Shown: positions 7,928 to 15,124, counted from the stretch's first letter. The stretch is 37,533 bases of DNA from RPQJ01 sp963696545 (GCA_963696545.1 CAVOKQ010000010.1:1-37533), one strand, 5' to 3'. A program made the numbers and translations. The notes: generated by a model from the letters alone, not told the origin.

Positions 7928-8368
7928 TCAGCCGCAGCGCCTTCCGCGTGCTACTTGTTTCAATACTGGCAAGACCAGCGGCCGCGCCTGCGGCGCGGCC
8001 TTGCCGGTACTCCGTAGCTGAGCCAGTTCGACCGCCTGAGCCTGCGCCACCTGGTGCCACAGGGGAGCCGCCAGCAGATCGCCGGGGGTGTACCCGTAGC
8101 GACGCAGCCCGGGGGGGAACAGGCACGGTCCATGGACCTGCCAGCCGTCCCAAGTCGGCCACGGCACGTAGCCCCCACGGATCGCCAGCAACCGCAGCGC
8201 AGTCGGATTGGGGTGGCGGTCGGTGAGCCAACGCCGGTACGTCTCGGGGCTGACGAGGCAATACGCCGCGGCCTCGCGCCACGTGAACCCGCAAGCCAGA
8301 TGCAGCGAACGCAGGGTGGTCGGATCGCCCATGAAGGCATCCACAAGCAAGGGGCCAACCTGACTCAT
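7928..8368 (-). CDS. Phage-type HTH protein, candidate Xer activation factor (DUF3653/XafT-like)
   Basis: A 146-residue protein. Residues 20-50 hold a helix-turn-helix (FTWREAAAYCLVSPETYRRW). Then come PTALRLLAIRGGYVPWPTW and DGWQVHGPCLFPPGLRRYGYTPGDLLA, a Trp-Gly-Trp/Pro-rich segment of the kind seen in small proteins of dif-integrating filamentous phages of Xanthomonads. It also resembles DUF3653 proteins such as XafT of satellite phage TLC-phi, which activates XerCD at dif without FtsK. That family link is from memory of the pattern and is not proven. The tail after AQLRS reads through a long hairpin and is probably not native. A GGGAGA lies directly before the ATG. It is the only gene between the second half site and the complete dif, which supports a role in Xer-mediated integration. 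Confidence 0.7.
   Translation of the reverse strand: MSQVGPLLVDAFMGDPTTLRSLHLACGFTWREAAAYCLVSPETYRRWLTDRHPNPTALRLLAIRGGYVPWPTWDGWQVHGPCLFPPGLRRYGYTPGDLLAAPLWHQVAQAQAVELAQLRSTGKAAPQARPLVLPVLKQVARGRRCG
7968..8005. repeat. Long GC-rich hairpin in the dif-flanked segment
   Basis: A perfect 9-bp stem (GGCCGCGCC with GGCGCGGCC, loop TGC) is nested within an outer GGCAA/TTGCC pairing. It overlaps the 3' end of the HTH gene. Filamentous phages use such hairpins as terminators, packaging signals or folded single-stranded recombination sites. Which of these applies cannot be told from sequence. Confidence 0.55.
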
Positions 8369-8405
8369 TCTCCCGGCCTCTGGAGCACCGAGAGCCCCCC
8401 TCGCC

Positions 8406-8433
8406 GGTCCGCATAATGTATATTATGACAAAT
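8406..8433 (+). other. dif: dif site (XerCD recombination site, chromosome terminus)
   Basis: XerC arm GGTCCGCATAA, central region TGTATA and XerD arm TTATGACAAAT. Compared with E. coli dif there are 25 matches in 28: 10/11, 6/6 and 9/11. At dif the XerC and XerD recombinases resolve chromosome dimers under FtsK control. It is the only complete site of three related copies here, and it is the rightmost, as expected if elements inserted on its XerC side. Candidate KOPS motifs change strand at this point, supporting a chromosomal terminus rather than a purely phage-borne site. Confidence 0.88.
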
Positions 8434-8459
8434 TTGGATGCTTTGGAGCCGACCGCCAG

Positions 8460-8488
8460 TTGACATGTAATTACATCGGTAATAACCT
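8460..8488 (+). promoter_or_regulatory. Promoter with palindromic operator for the toxin-antitoxin pair
   Basis: A perfect -35 TTGACA (8460-8465) is followed after 17 bp by TAACCT (8483-8488) as a weak -10. The 12-bp perfect palindrome ATGTAATTACAT (8465-8476) lies against the -35 and in the spacer, where an AbrB-type antitoxin would repress. The predicted transcript start coincides with the ATG at 8495, which has no ribosome site, so the mRNA may be leaderless. Confidence 0.6.
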
Positions 8489-8494
8489 CAGCTC

Positions 8495-8719
8495 ATGATC
8501 AAGCTCAAGCTCACCGCGGTCGGGAATTCTGCAGGGGTCGTCTTTTCCAAGGAGGTCCTGGCCCGCCTCAAGGTCGACAAAGGCGACACGGTTTACCTGA
8601 CCGAATCTGCGGACGGCTACCGCCTCACACCGTACAACCCCGAGTTCGAAACCCAGATGGAAGCCGCGCGGAAGATCATGAAGAAGCGCCGCGCAGTACT
8701 TCGCGAGCTCGCGAAGTAG
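8495..8719 (+). CDS. AbrB/MazE-type antitoxin
   Basis: A 74-residue SpoVT/AbrB-fold antitoxin. The swapped-hairpin DNA-binding part is residues 1-47 (IKLKLTAVGNSAGVVFSKEVLARLKVDKGDTVYLTESADGYRLTPY), which contains the typical 'vGNSagvvfskevLarl' segment. The C-terminal 25 residues are basic and helical (ARKIMKKRRAVLRELAK) and would neutralise the toxin. It precedes the Doc toxin by 15 bp. It presumably autoregulates through the palindrome at 8465-8476. The start codon lies only 62 bp from dif. Confidence 0.92.
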   Translation: MIKLKLTAVGNSAGVVFSKEVLARLKVDKGDTVYLTESADGYRLTPYNPEFETQMEAARKIMKKRRAVLRELAK

Positions 8720-8734
8720 CCGCGACTGACGTCG

Positions 8735-9124
8735 ATGACCGAGCCCGTCTGGATCGACCTCGAGGTCGTGCTCGCCATCCACGACGAACAACTGGCCGAG
8801 CACGGCGGTCAGACCGGCGTGCGCGATCGTGGCCTGCTCGAATCGGCAATGGCGCGGCCACAGAATCAGTTCGCCTACGGAGAACACGCGCTGCCGCGAC
8901 TCGCGGCGAGCTATGCCTTCGGCATCTCCCGCAACCACCCATTTCTCGACGGCAACAAGCGCACCAGCCTCGTGGTCGCGGAACTGTTCCTGGACCTGAA
9001 TGGCCTGGAACTGACCGCCACCGACGCTGAGTGCGTGACCACGTTCCTGGCTCTCGCCGCCGGCGACCTCACCGAACAGAAGCTCGCCGAGTGGATCGCA
9101 GCGCACTCGGCCGCACTGACCTGA
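8735..9124 (+). CDS. doc: Death-on-curing (Doc) family toxin
   Basis: A 129-residue Fic-fold toxin. Doc kinases inactivate elongation factor Tu by phosphorylation. The catalytic motif HPFLDGNKRT spans residues 68-77, with His68, Asp72, Asn74, Lys75 and Arg76. It differs from true Fic AMP-transferases by lacking the second Gly-Asn-Gly-Arg half. The upstream HGGQTGVRDRGLLESAMARP block is diagnostic for the Doc group. Length and motif are intact, so the toxin should be active. It is paired with an AbrB-type rather than Phd-type antitoxin, a known but less common combination. No ribosome site is obvious, and translation may depend on reinitiation after the antitoxin. Confidence 0.93.
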   Translation: MTEPVWIDLEVVLAIHDEQLAEHGGQTGVRDRGLLESAMARPQNQFAYGEHALPRLAASYAFGISRNHPFLDGNKRTSLVVAELFLDLNGLELTATDAECVTTFLALAAGDLTEQKLAEWIAAHSAALT

Positions 9125-9268
9125 CGTTCTTTCTGCCAGCCCCCTTTGACGCGTCGACCGGACGCGAGGGAAAGTAGCCCCGCGACGAGCGAGCACTATC
9201 CAAGTCGCGCTGACGCAAACATGGCGTCACCGAGTTGCGGGCGACCAGACTCCAGAGGTGCTGGAGCG

Positions 9269-9482
9269 GACCGTCACGAGGCAGGGTCAGTCGCATGCGA
9301 CGAACGCCGGCATACGGACGTGCCGGCCGCTCGCAGCGAAGCACGGACTGCGCAGCGTCGCGACCGAGTGCGAGCCTCCAAGGACGGATTAACGGCGTGT
9401 CCGCACCCGGCAAGCTGTGGAGTTCGGTCGTCCGACTCTACGGCGTGTCCCCGGAAACGCCTCCAGTCAGCGGGCGTCGCGA
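9269..9482. repeat. Mosaic repeat, copy A
   Basis: Four blocks occur here in the same order as in copy B (12826-12977): 9269-9293 (24 of 25 bases identical), 9311-9322 (11 of 12), 9442-9459 (17 of 18) and 9461-9482 (19 of 22). Spacing between blocks differs. The rest of 9125-9466 contains no gene I can support. Confidence 0.6.
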
Positions 9483-9892
9483 ATCTCCGCCAACCGCTCG
9501 AGCAACCTCCGCACATGTCCCTGCTCGATCATCGCGCCCCAGTGCCCGTCACAGAACCGCTCACCCCGCACGCAATACGTCAGCATTGTCCGGATCTGAT
9601 CGATACTCGCCCGCCGCACGGTTGCCTCATCCTCGAGCATGCGTCCGGCCTCCTGCGGCACGTAGTCGAAATCCATCCAACAGTCCCGACCCGCCGCCTC
9701 GAGAAACCTGGTGACGATGGCGTCGTACTTCGGCCACGGCATGACGTACGCACCGTCCGCCTGCTTCTCGCCACCACCCCATTCCCGAACCGGAGCAAAC
9801 CCGTCCGCGATCAGCCGCGGCAGGAACGCGAGCAGCTCGTCGATGTCCTTCAGTGTCGGACGATTGCTCTTCACACCCGCGCCCTTTTGCAT
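9467..9892 (-). CDS. DUF6508 domain protein
   Basis: From ATG 9892 the product has 141 residues. It contains LKDIDELLAFLPRL, then EWGGGEKQADGAYVMPWPKYDAIVTRFLEAAG, then MLTYCVRGERFCDGHWGAMIEQGHVRRLLERL. The final block is the DUF6508 signature. The family is small, cytoplasmic and of unknown function, often found in mobile or accessory regions. The open frame extends upstream to 9997, but the family begins near the chosen Met. A truncated relative lies at 11333-11533 in the same orientation. Confidence 0.8.
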   Translation of the reverse strand: MQKGAGVKSNRPTLKDIDELLAFLPRLIADGFAPVREWGGGEKQADGAYVMPWPKYDAIVTRFLEAAGRDCWMDFDYVPQEAGRMLEDEATVRRASIDQIRTMLTYCVRGERFCDGHWGAMIEQGHVRRLLERLAEIRDAR

Positions 9893-10098
9893 ATCGCTCG
9901 TCAATCCCTGAATCAACAGCCTAGGCCCTGTGCAAGACCACTCCAAGGCGCGATCAGTGGTCGCGCGAGCTGCCATAGGCAGCGTCTGCCCTCTCAACCC
10001 CTCAGCTCTTGCACCCGATCAACTTGAAGTGCGCGCCGGACCCGGCACCCGCACCCGACAGCGCGGGGCCCGGTTCCATGCGCACTCGTCCCGCCGCC

Positions 10099-11216
10099 TC
10101 AATGCGCGGTCTTGATCCGCGTCCACGCGCGGTTGACCTCGCGCATCTGCTCTGGGGACCAGGATCGATCGACGGTGAGCCGCTGCATCACTGCTTCGGT
10201 CGGGTAAATCGCGGGATCAGTGCGAATAGCCTCAGCCACGTATGGCAGGGACGCGGCATTGCCATTCGCCTCGCCCACGACGTTTGTGATCGCCGCAATC
10301 ACCTTGGGCTCCAGGACGTAATCGATGAACAGGTACGCGTACTCTGGATGCGGCGCATCCACGGGAATCTGCAAGAGGTCCGCCCACAGCGGAGCGCCCT
10401 CTTTCGGAACGACGTACTGCACTTCGACCGGCTGCGCTGCTTCGGCGCCGCGAGTCCGTGCCTGCTGCAGCGCCCACTCCAGCCGACCGAGACGCAGACC
10501 TCCCCACTCGCGAGATCATTCAGGTATTGCGACGAATGGAAATACCGGACGTACGGCCGCACGCGCGTCAGCAGCGCCTCCGCCGCCGCCCGGTCCTCCG
10601 GGCGCTCAGTGTTGGCGTCGAGCCCTAGGTAGATAAATGCGACCTGGAACAGGTCCGCCGGCGAATCGACCCACGTGATTCCGCACTTCGCGAGCTTCGC
10701 TGCGACCGCCGGGTCGAACACCGCAGCGAAGCTGTCGATCGTCCTCGTACCGAGTACCTTCTCCACCTGGTCCGGGTTGTAGCCGATGCCTGTCGTCCCC
10801 CAGAGATACGGTACGGCGTGCTCGTTGCCCGGATCGTAGATCGTGACCAGCCGCATGAACTTCGGATCCAGGTTCCCCAGGTTCCCGAGCTTCGACCGAT
10901 CGAGCTTCTTCAGTGCACCCGCCTCGATGAGCTTGCGGGTCGGCCCGCCGGAGGTCACGACGACGTCGTACCCGGACTTTCCCGTCAGCAGCCTGGTCTC
11001 GAGAACCTCGAACGAGTCGTAGGTGTCGTAGACAACCTTGATCCCGGTCCTGGCCTCGAAATCGGCCACTGTCGTGGGAGCGATGTAGTCCGCCCAGTTG
11101 TTGACGTACAGGACCTTCTCTGGACCCTGCGCTTCAGTATCCTTCCGTCCGCCGCCACAGGCAGCGACGCCAAGCACCAGAGTCGAGACCAGCACGGCGC
11201 GAGCAGCACGTCGCAT
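10099..11216 (-). pseudogene. Frameshifted polyamine ABC-transporter substrate-binding protein (PotD/PotF type)
   Basis: The gene would encode a periplasmic spermidine/putrescine-binding lipoprotein. ATG 11216 follows a GGGGGA ribosome site. The signal peptide ends in the lipobox GVAAC, then VLYVNNWADYIAPTTVADFEARTGIKVVYDTYDS is the usual PotD start. Reading is intact to VSVGWSG near 10470. It then shifts frame and resumes with QYVVPKEGAPLWADLLQIP and an intact C-terminus to 10099. The break fits loss of four bases after the WSG codons, removing the expected Asp. The shift removes the last third, so the product is unlikely to bind ligand. No permease or ATPase genes accompany it. A sequencing error cannot be excluded but would need a 1- or 4-base change. 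Confidence 0.85.
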
Positions 11217-11332
11217 CAGTTCCCCCTGTTCTCCCGCAGGTCGTCCCTTGGCGCGAATTAGATCACGGTTACCGCACGAGTCTCGAACCCAATCAAGAGA
11301 TTCCGCCTCAGATTCGCGCGGCGCGATTGCAC

Positions 11333-11533
11333 TCAGCACGAGTTGCAAAGCAGCGCAGGACCGGGTGCCCCCGAACCGTCTTCATACGCCAGCCCCGCCG
11401 CCTCGAACAACTCGGTCACAACCGCTTCGTACCTGGGCCACGGCATCACGTACGCACCGTTCGTATCCTGCTCCCCGCCACCCCACTCCCGGACCGGAGC
11501 AAACCCATCCGCGGTCAGCCGCGGCAGGTACAC
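11333..11533 (-). pseudogene. Truncated DUF6508 copy
   Basis: A 66-residue frame containing YLPRLTADGFAPVREWGGGE and AYVMPWPRYEAVVTELFEAAG. It is clearly homologous to residues of the intact copy at 9467-9892, also at the DNA level. The N-terminal helix and the whole DUF6508 signature (TMLTYCVRGERFCDGHWG in the family) are missing. It lies upstream of the PotD pseudogene, so the two DUF6508 copies bracket it. Confidence 0.7.
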
Positions 11534-11563
11534 GAGCGAAGCAGGGTAAGCACAGCAGATGCG

Positions 11564-11588
11564 GCAATGAGACTGAATGTCTCATTGC
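11564..11588. repeat. Perfect 10-bp hairpin
   Basis: GCAATGAGAC and GTCTCATTGC are separated by TGAAT. A second, 7-bp hairpin (CGTCACC/GGTGACG) lies at 11725-11748. No T-run follows either one. The interval 11534-11820 has no gene that I can support. Confidence 0.5.
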
Positions 11589-11821
11589 GCTGTGCGAACG
11601 CCCGAGCCTTGGAGAGGGCCGGACACCGGAGGTGGCGAAGTGAAGTGGCGCAGCGCAGTGGCAAAGCGTCGCGGAGCCGAGTAACAGCGGTAGGCTGCAT
11701 CCCCCTCTCACCTCAGACATGAAGCGTCACCCGTTCGAATTGGTGACGTCAGGCACCGTCCCGAAACCCGACATTTCGCAGGCAAGAACGGCGTGGAGCA
11801 GACCCGCTCCCTGCCCTGGGT

Positions 11822-11827
11822 TATAAT
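11822..11827 (+). promoter_or_regulatory. -10 box for the coiled-coil gene
   Basis: A perfect TATAAT lies 43 bp before the GTG at 11871. The matching -35 region at 11799-11804 (AGCAGA) is poor, so this promoter may need an activator or another sigma-factor contact. Confidence 0.4.
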
Positions 11828-11870
11828 TGGCGGTTGCAGTTCATCCATTCCATGGCCCGCGAGGAACGAC

Positions 11871-12602
11871 GTGAGTCAAACGCAGCAAGACCTTCAATTG
11901 AAAGTTTGGAAAGATCTCGCGATCAGCAAGCAGATCCTGATGAGAGCGGCCACGGACGCGCTCAAGCTCGACCCGCAGTGCACGCAGGAAGAGCTGAAGG
12001 ACGCGCTCGAGGCCGCGCTGAAGAAGGTCGCCAAGGCGGATTCCGAACTCGTCACCGCCAGGAAAGAGGCGACGGTCGCCATCACTGCGCTCGAGAAGAA
12101 GCTGGCCGAGAGCGAGCAGGACCGGTCCGTTGCGCAGAAAGCGGCTGCCGAGACGAGAGCCGCATTCGACGGTGCGGTTCAGCAGATGGCCAACCAGCGC
12201 GCGGCCGCCGCGACGGTCCTGCAGCAGGTCAAGGACCGTCTGACCGAGCGCGAAATGTCGCTCAAGGCGATCACCACGGCGCTGGCAGACACCCCGGCGA
12301 ACGTCCTGAAGAAAATGAACGCGCTCAAGAAGCAGAAGCGGGAAGAAGCGGATGCGCGTCGCCAGGTCGAATCCGTGCTGAATACCCTGCGCACCGAGAA
12401 GCGCCAGCAGGATCAGCGATTGGCGGATGCGCTGCGTAACGGCGCGACCTTGGTGACCCGTTATCGCGACCTGCACGCGCTGACGCTGACGCTGCGTGAG
12501 CAGCTCCAGGCGCTGGCCGCGGATGCGAAGAGTCTGCCTGAGATTCCCGAGCTGGACACGAAGCTGCTGGAAGCCGTCGAGCAGCGCACAGAAAGCACGT
12601 AA
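11871..12602 (+). CDS. Coiled-coil protein of unknown function
   Basis: A 243-residue, highly helical, charged protein with no signal peptide or membrane segment. Residues 50-180 carry nearly continuous heptads (for example AALKKVAKADSELVTARKEATVAI), so it is probably an elongated coiled-coil oligomer. The N-terminal helix (KVWKDLAISKQILMRAATDALKLDPQCTQEELKDALE) could be a separate small domain. GTG 11871 is chosen because GAGGA at 11861-11865 precedes it; the frame reaches further up to 11793 without family support. It is transcribed from the TATAAT at 11822. No partner or family is recognised. Confidence 0.75.
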   Translation: MSQTQQDLQLKVWKDLAISKQILMRAATDALKLDPQCTQEELKDALEAALKKVAKADSELVTARKEATVAITALEKKLAESEQDRSVAQKAAAETRAAFDGAVQQMANQRAAAATVLQQVKDRLTEREMSLKAITTALADTPANVLKKMNALKKQKREEADARRQVESVLNTLRTEKRQQDQRLADALRNGATLVTRYRDLHALTLTLREQLQALAADAKSLPEIPELDTKLLEAVEQRTEST

Positions 12603-12825
12603 AGCGCTCTGCCCCCCAGCCGCTTCCTGCCTGCCCTCGCTGCCACACTGAACCGCTCCGAGGCGCCGGCCGCCGGCCGACGCGAGCGGCGCAGGGATCG
12701 CGCCGCGTCCACTGCCCGGCGCAGGACACTCGGGCATCTCCAGGAGGACAGGCTCGCGCGGCGTGATGATGCTGGTCGTCAAGGCGCGTGCTTCACGGCG
12801 AGGAGGGTTCACGGGTATCGCCGCA

Positions 12826-12977
12826 GACCGTCACGAGGCAGGGACAGTCGAGTGCGCGCTCATACGGATGTGTTCTTGGCGTGTCCCAGGAAACGGGCAC
12901 CGGAAGGCGGGTGACGTACCCGCACGCGGCTCGTCGGCGTATCCCCGCAACCGCACTCCAGCCGGCGGACGTCGCGA
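12826..12977. repeat. Mosaic repeat, copy B
   Basis: Blocks at 12826-12850, 12861-12872, 12878-12895 and 12956-12977 are collinear with copy A at 9269-9482. The interval 12603-13118 that contains it shows no supported gene, only short frames with no protein-like composition. Confidence 0.6.
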
Positions 12978-13118
12978 GCTCGCCCCGCCATCCGCTGTCG
13001 CCAAACAGAAACACTTTTGTCACCAGCCCGACTCAACGACCGCGCGAAGATACTGATGTCGCAGCGATCCGCACACGACGACATCCGCGACGCAGGCAAA
13101 GCGCAAGGAACACCGATG

Positions 13119-13328
13119 AGCTGGGCAGACACTGTGACGGCAACCGCACTCGCCGCGCTCGCCGGGCGCACGGCCACGGCCGGCCGTGTCTCCGTTCACA
13201 CGCCGTGGAGCTGGAATCCGCACGACGTGTGGCTGACGCGCGCCAGCCAGCCTCGAAAACTTGCCACCCAGCCATCAGTCAGTGACCCGTCGACCCCGCC
13301 GCACCGGGACGCTGCACTGCACGACTGA
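13119..13328 (+). CDS. Possible small protein
   Basis: A 69-residue frame starting MSWADTVTATALAALAGR. The central TPWSWNPHDVWLTRASQPRKLA has a protein-like composition, and the C-terminal 25 residues are low-complexity. A hairpin followed by five T residues lies about 50 bp after the stop (around 13350-13378). No ribosome site is convincing. Considered possible only. Confidence 0.3.
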   Translation, partial: SWADTVTATALAALAGRTATAGRVSVHTPWSWNPHDVWLTRASQPRKLATQPSVSDPSTPPHRDAALHD

Positions 13329-13435
13329 ATTCGGTGCTTTTAACTCCGCCTGATCACCGGCGGACTCCCCGGCGTTTTTCCTGACGCGTCGCGCAGCGCG
13401 CTCTTGCCACCGTCTCCTCTCTCAAGAAGACGCGC

Positions 13436-14066
13436 ATGCCCCACATCTTCATCGCTCTCCCCCGCAGCGAGCTCTACAACCTCGTGTCGCCAAAGCGATC
13501 ACGTCGTGACCGAGCAGGAGCAGGCCGACATCAAGCGCGGCCGAGAGCCGTGGATGCCACGCGTCGACTACGCACCCTCGGGCGAACTCCGCCTGCACCT
13601 GTCGGAACCCGACCACAGCTGGACCCACAAGACCTGGAAGGACACCAGGACCCGACCCCTGGAAACCCAGCTCAAGAGAATCCTCACTGGCATGCTCGAC
13701 TGCGCCCTCGCCCGCAAGGCACGCCACGCCGAGGCCGAGCGCCGGGTAATCGAGGAACGGGAACGCACTCGCCAGCAGGCCATCCTCCGCGAGCGCCGCA
13801 CCGCCAATGAAAAACTGCTCCACATGCTCGAAGCCCAGGCGGCCGCCTGGGCACGCGCGCAGTTTCTGCGCCGCTACCTGCGCGCCGCCCGCCGCGCGCT
13901 CGGCTCACGCACCCTCACCGTCGACCTGCAGGGCACGCCCACCGATTTTCTGAACTGGGCCGAGCACTACGTGAACCAGCTCGACCCGCTGCACTCCGAG
14001 GCGCGTAACCCCGACTTCGCCCACGAACGCTCTTTCCAGTATGGCGCCGACGACACGCTGGCTTGA
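13436..14066 (+). pseudogene. Internally deleted HTH-family gene
   Basis: The 5' part from ATG 13436 reads PHIFIALPRSELYNLVS. It resembles the 'R-ELY-LVW' start of a widespread hypothetical family with an N-terminal helix-turn-helix. The family's middle part is missing, and the frame changes near 13500. From about 13506 another frame carries the C-terminal half: REPWMPRVDYAPSGELRLHL, PLETQLKRILTGML, then a basic helix and EAQAAAWARAQFLRRYL. An uninterrupted frame from 13404 to 14066 encodes this half and could still be translated. The gene has probably suffered an internal deletion that joined two frames. Confidence 0.6.
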
Positions 14067-14199
14067 CCAGGCGCTGGTGAGGTCAGACGACCGGGGGTTG
14101 TTCGGCCTGTGAGAGCGTGGCGCCCATCGTGGCGGGCCGCGCAGGTGCAGACGACCCTTGCCGTAGAATGGCGCCGTGAGTCGCGGATCCACGCCGATC

Positions 14200-15045
14200 A
14201 TGAAGGGGCTCCTGCGGACCGTGATGCTGCTGCTCGCAACTGTCGCGGCCATGATCGTCGCCTGGTGTGGCTGGCTGTACGCCACGCAGCGCTCGCAGAT
14301 CTATTTTCCGACACCGGAGTCAGAGAGCGCTGTCGCACAGGTGCTCTGGATCGAGAGTGCGGGTGAACGGCTCAAGGTGTGGGCTGTGGAGCGACCCGGG
14401 CCACGCGCCCTCCTCCACTTCGGCGGCAATGCCGACGACGTGGCCGGGCACATCGAGTCGTTCGTCGCCGCGTTTCCCGAACACTCGCTGTATCTCGTCA
14501 ACTACCGCGGCTACGGCGGCAGCAGCGGACGGCCGTCCGAGACTGCGCTCGCGAAGGATGCGCTTGCGGTGTTCGATCACGTCAAGGCGCGGCACGTCGA
14601 CGTCTCCGTGATGGGGCGCAGCCTCGGCAGCGGCGTCGCGGTGCAGCTCGCCGCCGTGCGACCGGTATCGCGGCTGGTGCTGGTGACGCCGTTCGACAGC
14701 CTGGTGAACGTGGCGAAGGAGTACTTCCGGTGGTTGCCGGTGGGGCTCTTGATGCAGGACCGGTACGAATCGGCGAGTCGTGCGCGAGAGGTTAAGACAC
14801 CCGTGCTGATCGTCATCGCGGGCGAGGACGAGATCATTCCGGAGCGTCGGTCGCGGGCGCTCGTCGACGCGTTTGCGCCGGGTCAGGTTCAGGTGGTGAT
14901 CGTGCCGGGCATGGGGCACAACACGCTAGACCTGGCGCCGGAGTATCTTCGAGCCGTATGGGGATTTCTCGACGAGTCGCGTGCGGGTGCTGGCGCTGCT
15001 GGCCGTAGTGATGCCGTGGCTGGCGCCGGCGCTGGCGGTGGGTGA
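14200..15045 (+). CDS. Membrane-anchored alpha/beta hydrolase
   Basis: From ATG 14200 the protein has 281 residues; a GTG at 14176 is an alternative. Residues 3-26 form an N-terminal membrane anchor (LLRTVMLLLATVAAMIVAWCGWLYA). The hydrolase core shows the oxyanion segment HFGGNADD, YRGYGGSSG, the nucleophile elbow GRSLGSG (Ser about residue 141), the acid in IAGEDEIIP and His in GMGHNT. This places it in the BEM46/YfhR-type group of periplasm-facing or membrane-bound hydrolases of unclear substrate. The last 20 residues (GAGAAGRSDAVAGAGAGGG) are unlike the family and overlap another small frame. Confidence 0.88.
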   Translation: MKGLLRTVMLLLATVAAMIVAWCGWLYATQRSQIYFPTPESESAVAQVLWIESAGERLKVWAVERPGPRALLHFGGNADDVAGHIESFVAAFPEHSLYLVNYRGYGGSSGRPSETALAKDALAVFDHVKARHVDVSVMGRSLGSGVAVQLAAVRPVSRLVLVTPFDSLVNVAKEYFRWLPVGLLMQDRYESASRAREVKTPVLIVIAGEDEIIPERRSRALVDAFAPGQVQVVIVPGMGHNTLDLAPEYLRAVWGFLDESRAGAGAAGRSDAVAGAGAGGG

Positions 15046-15124
15046 GCTGCTGTGGCTCGTCACTTTCTGGCCGGCGGTGTTCTTCCTCGCCGCAGGCATC
15101 GTGCAGGTGCGGGGCGAGAAGTGA
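14981..15124 (+). CDS. Possible small membrane protein overlapping the hydrolase gene
   Basis: GTG 14981 opens a 47-codon frame, one base shifted relative to the hydrolase, that ends in VRGEK and a stop at 15122. It encodes two hydrophobic helices: VLALLAVVMPWLAPALAV and LLWLVTFWPAVFFLAAGIV. The composition is convincing for a small inner-membrane protein and explains why the hydrolase tail looks like Ala/Gly filler. No clear ribosome site is seen, and coupling to the hydrolase is possible. Confidence 0.4.
   Translation: MRVLALLAVVMPWLAPALAVGELLWLVTFWPAVFFLAAGIVQVRGEK

Noticed and set aside
7607..8017. 136-codon plus-strand frame across dif-like site 2
   Set aside because: It crosses the recombination site and the hairpin, and its Arg-rich composition is typical of a non-coding GC-rich frame.
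11534..11760. Retron, integron attC or regulatory RNA suggested by the two hairpins
   Set aside because: There is no reverse transcriptase or integrase gene, and no recognisable attC core sites. The hairpins were kept only as repeats.
11841..12812. 323-codon minus-strand frame opposite the coiled-coil gene
   Set aside because: The plus-strand gene has a TATAAT, a ribosome site and heptads. The antisense frame only reflects that codon bias.
12788..13285. 165-codon plus-strand frame in the repeat B region
   Set aside because: It runs through the mosaic repeat, has no ribosome site and shows no protein-like pattern.
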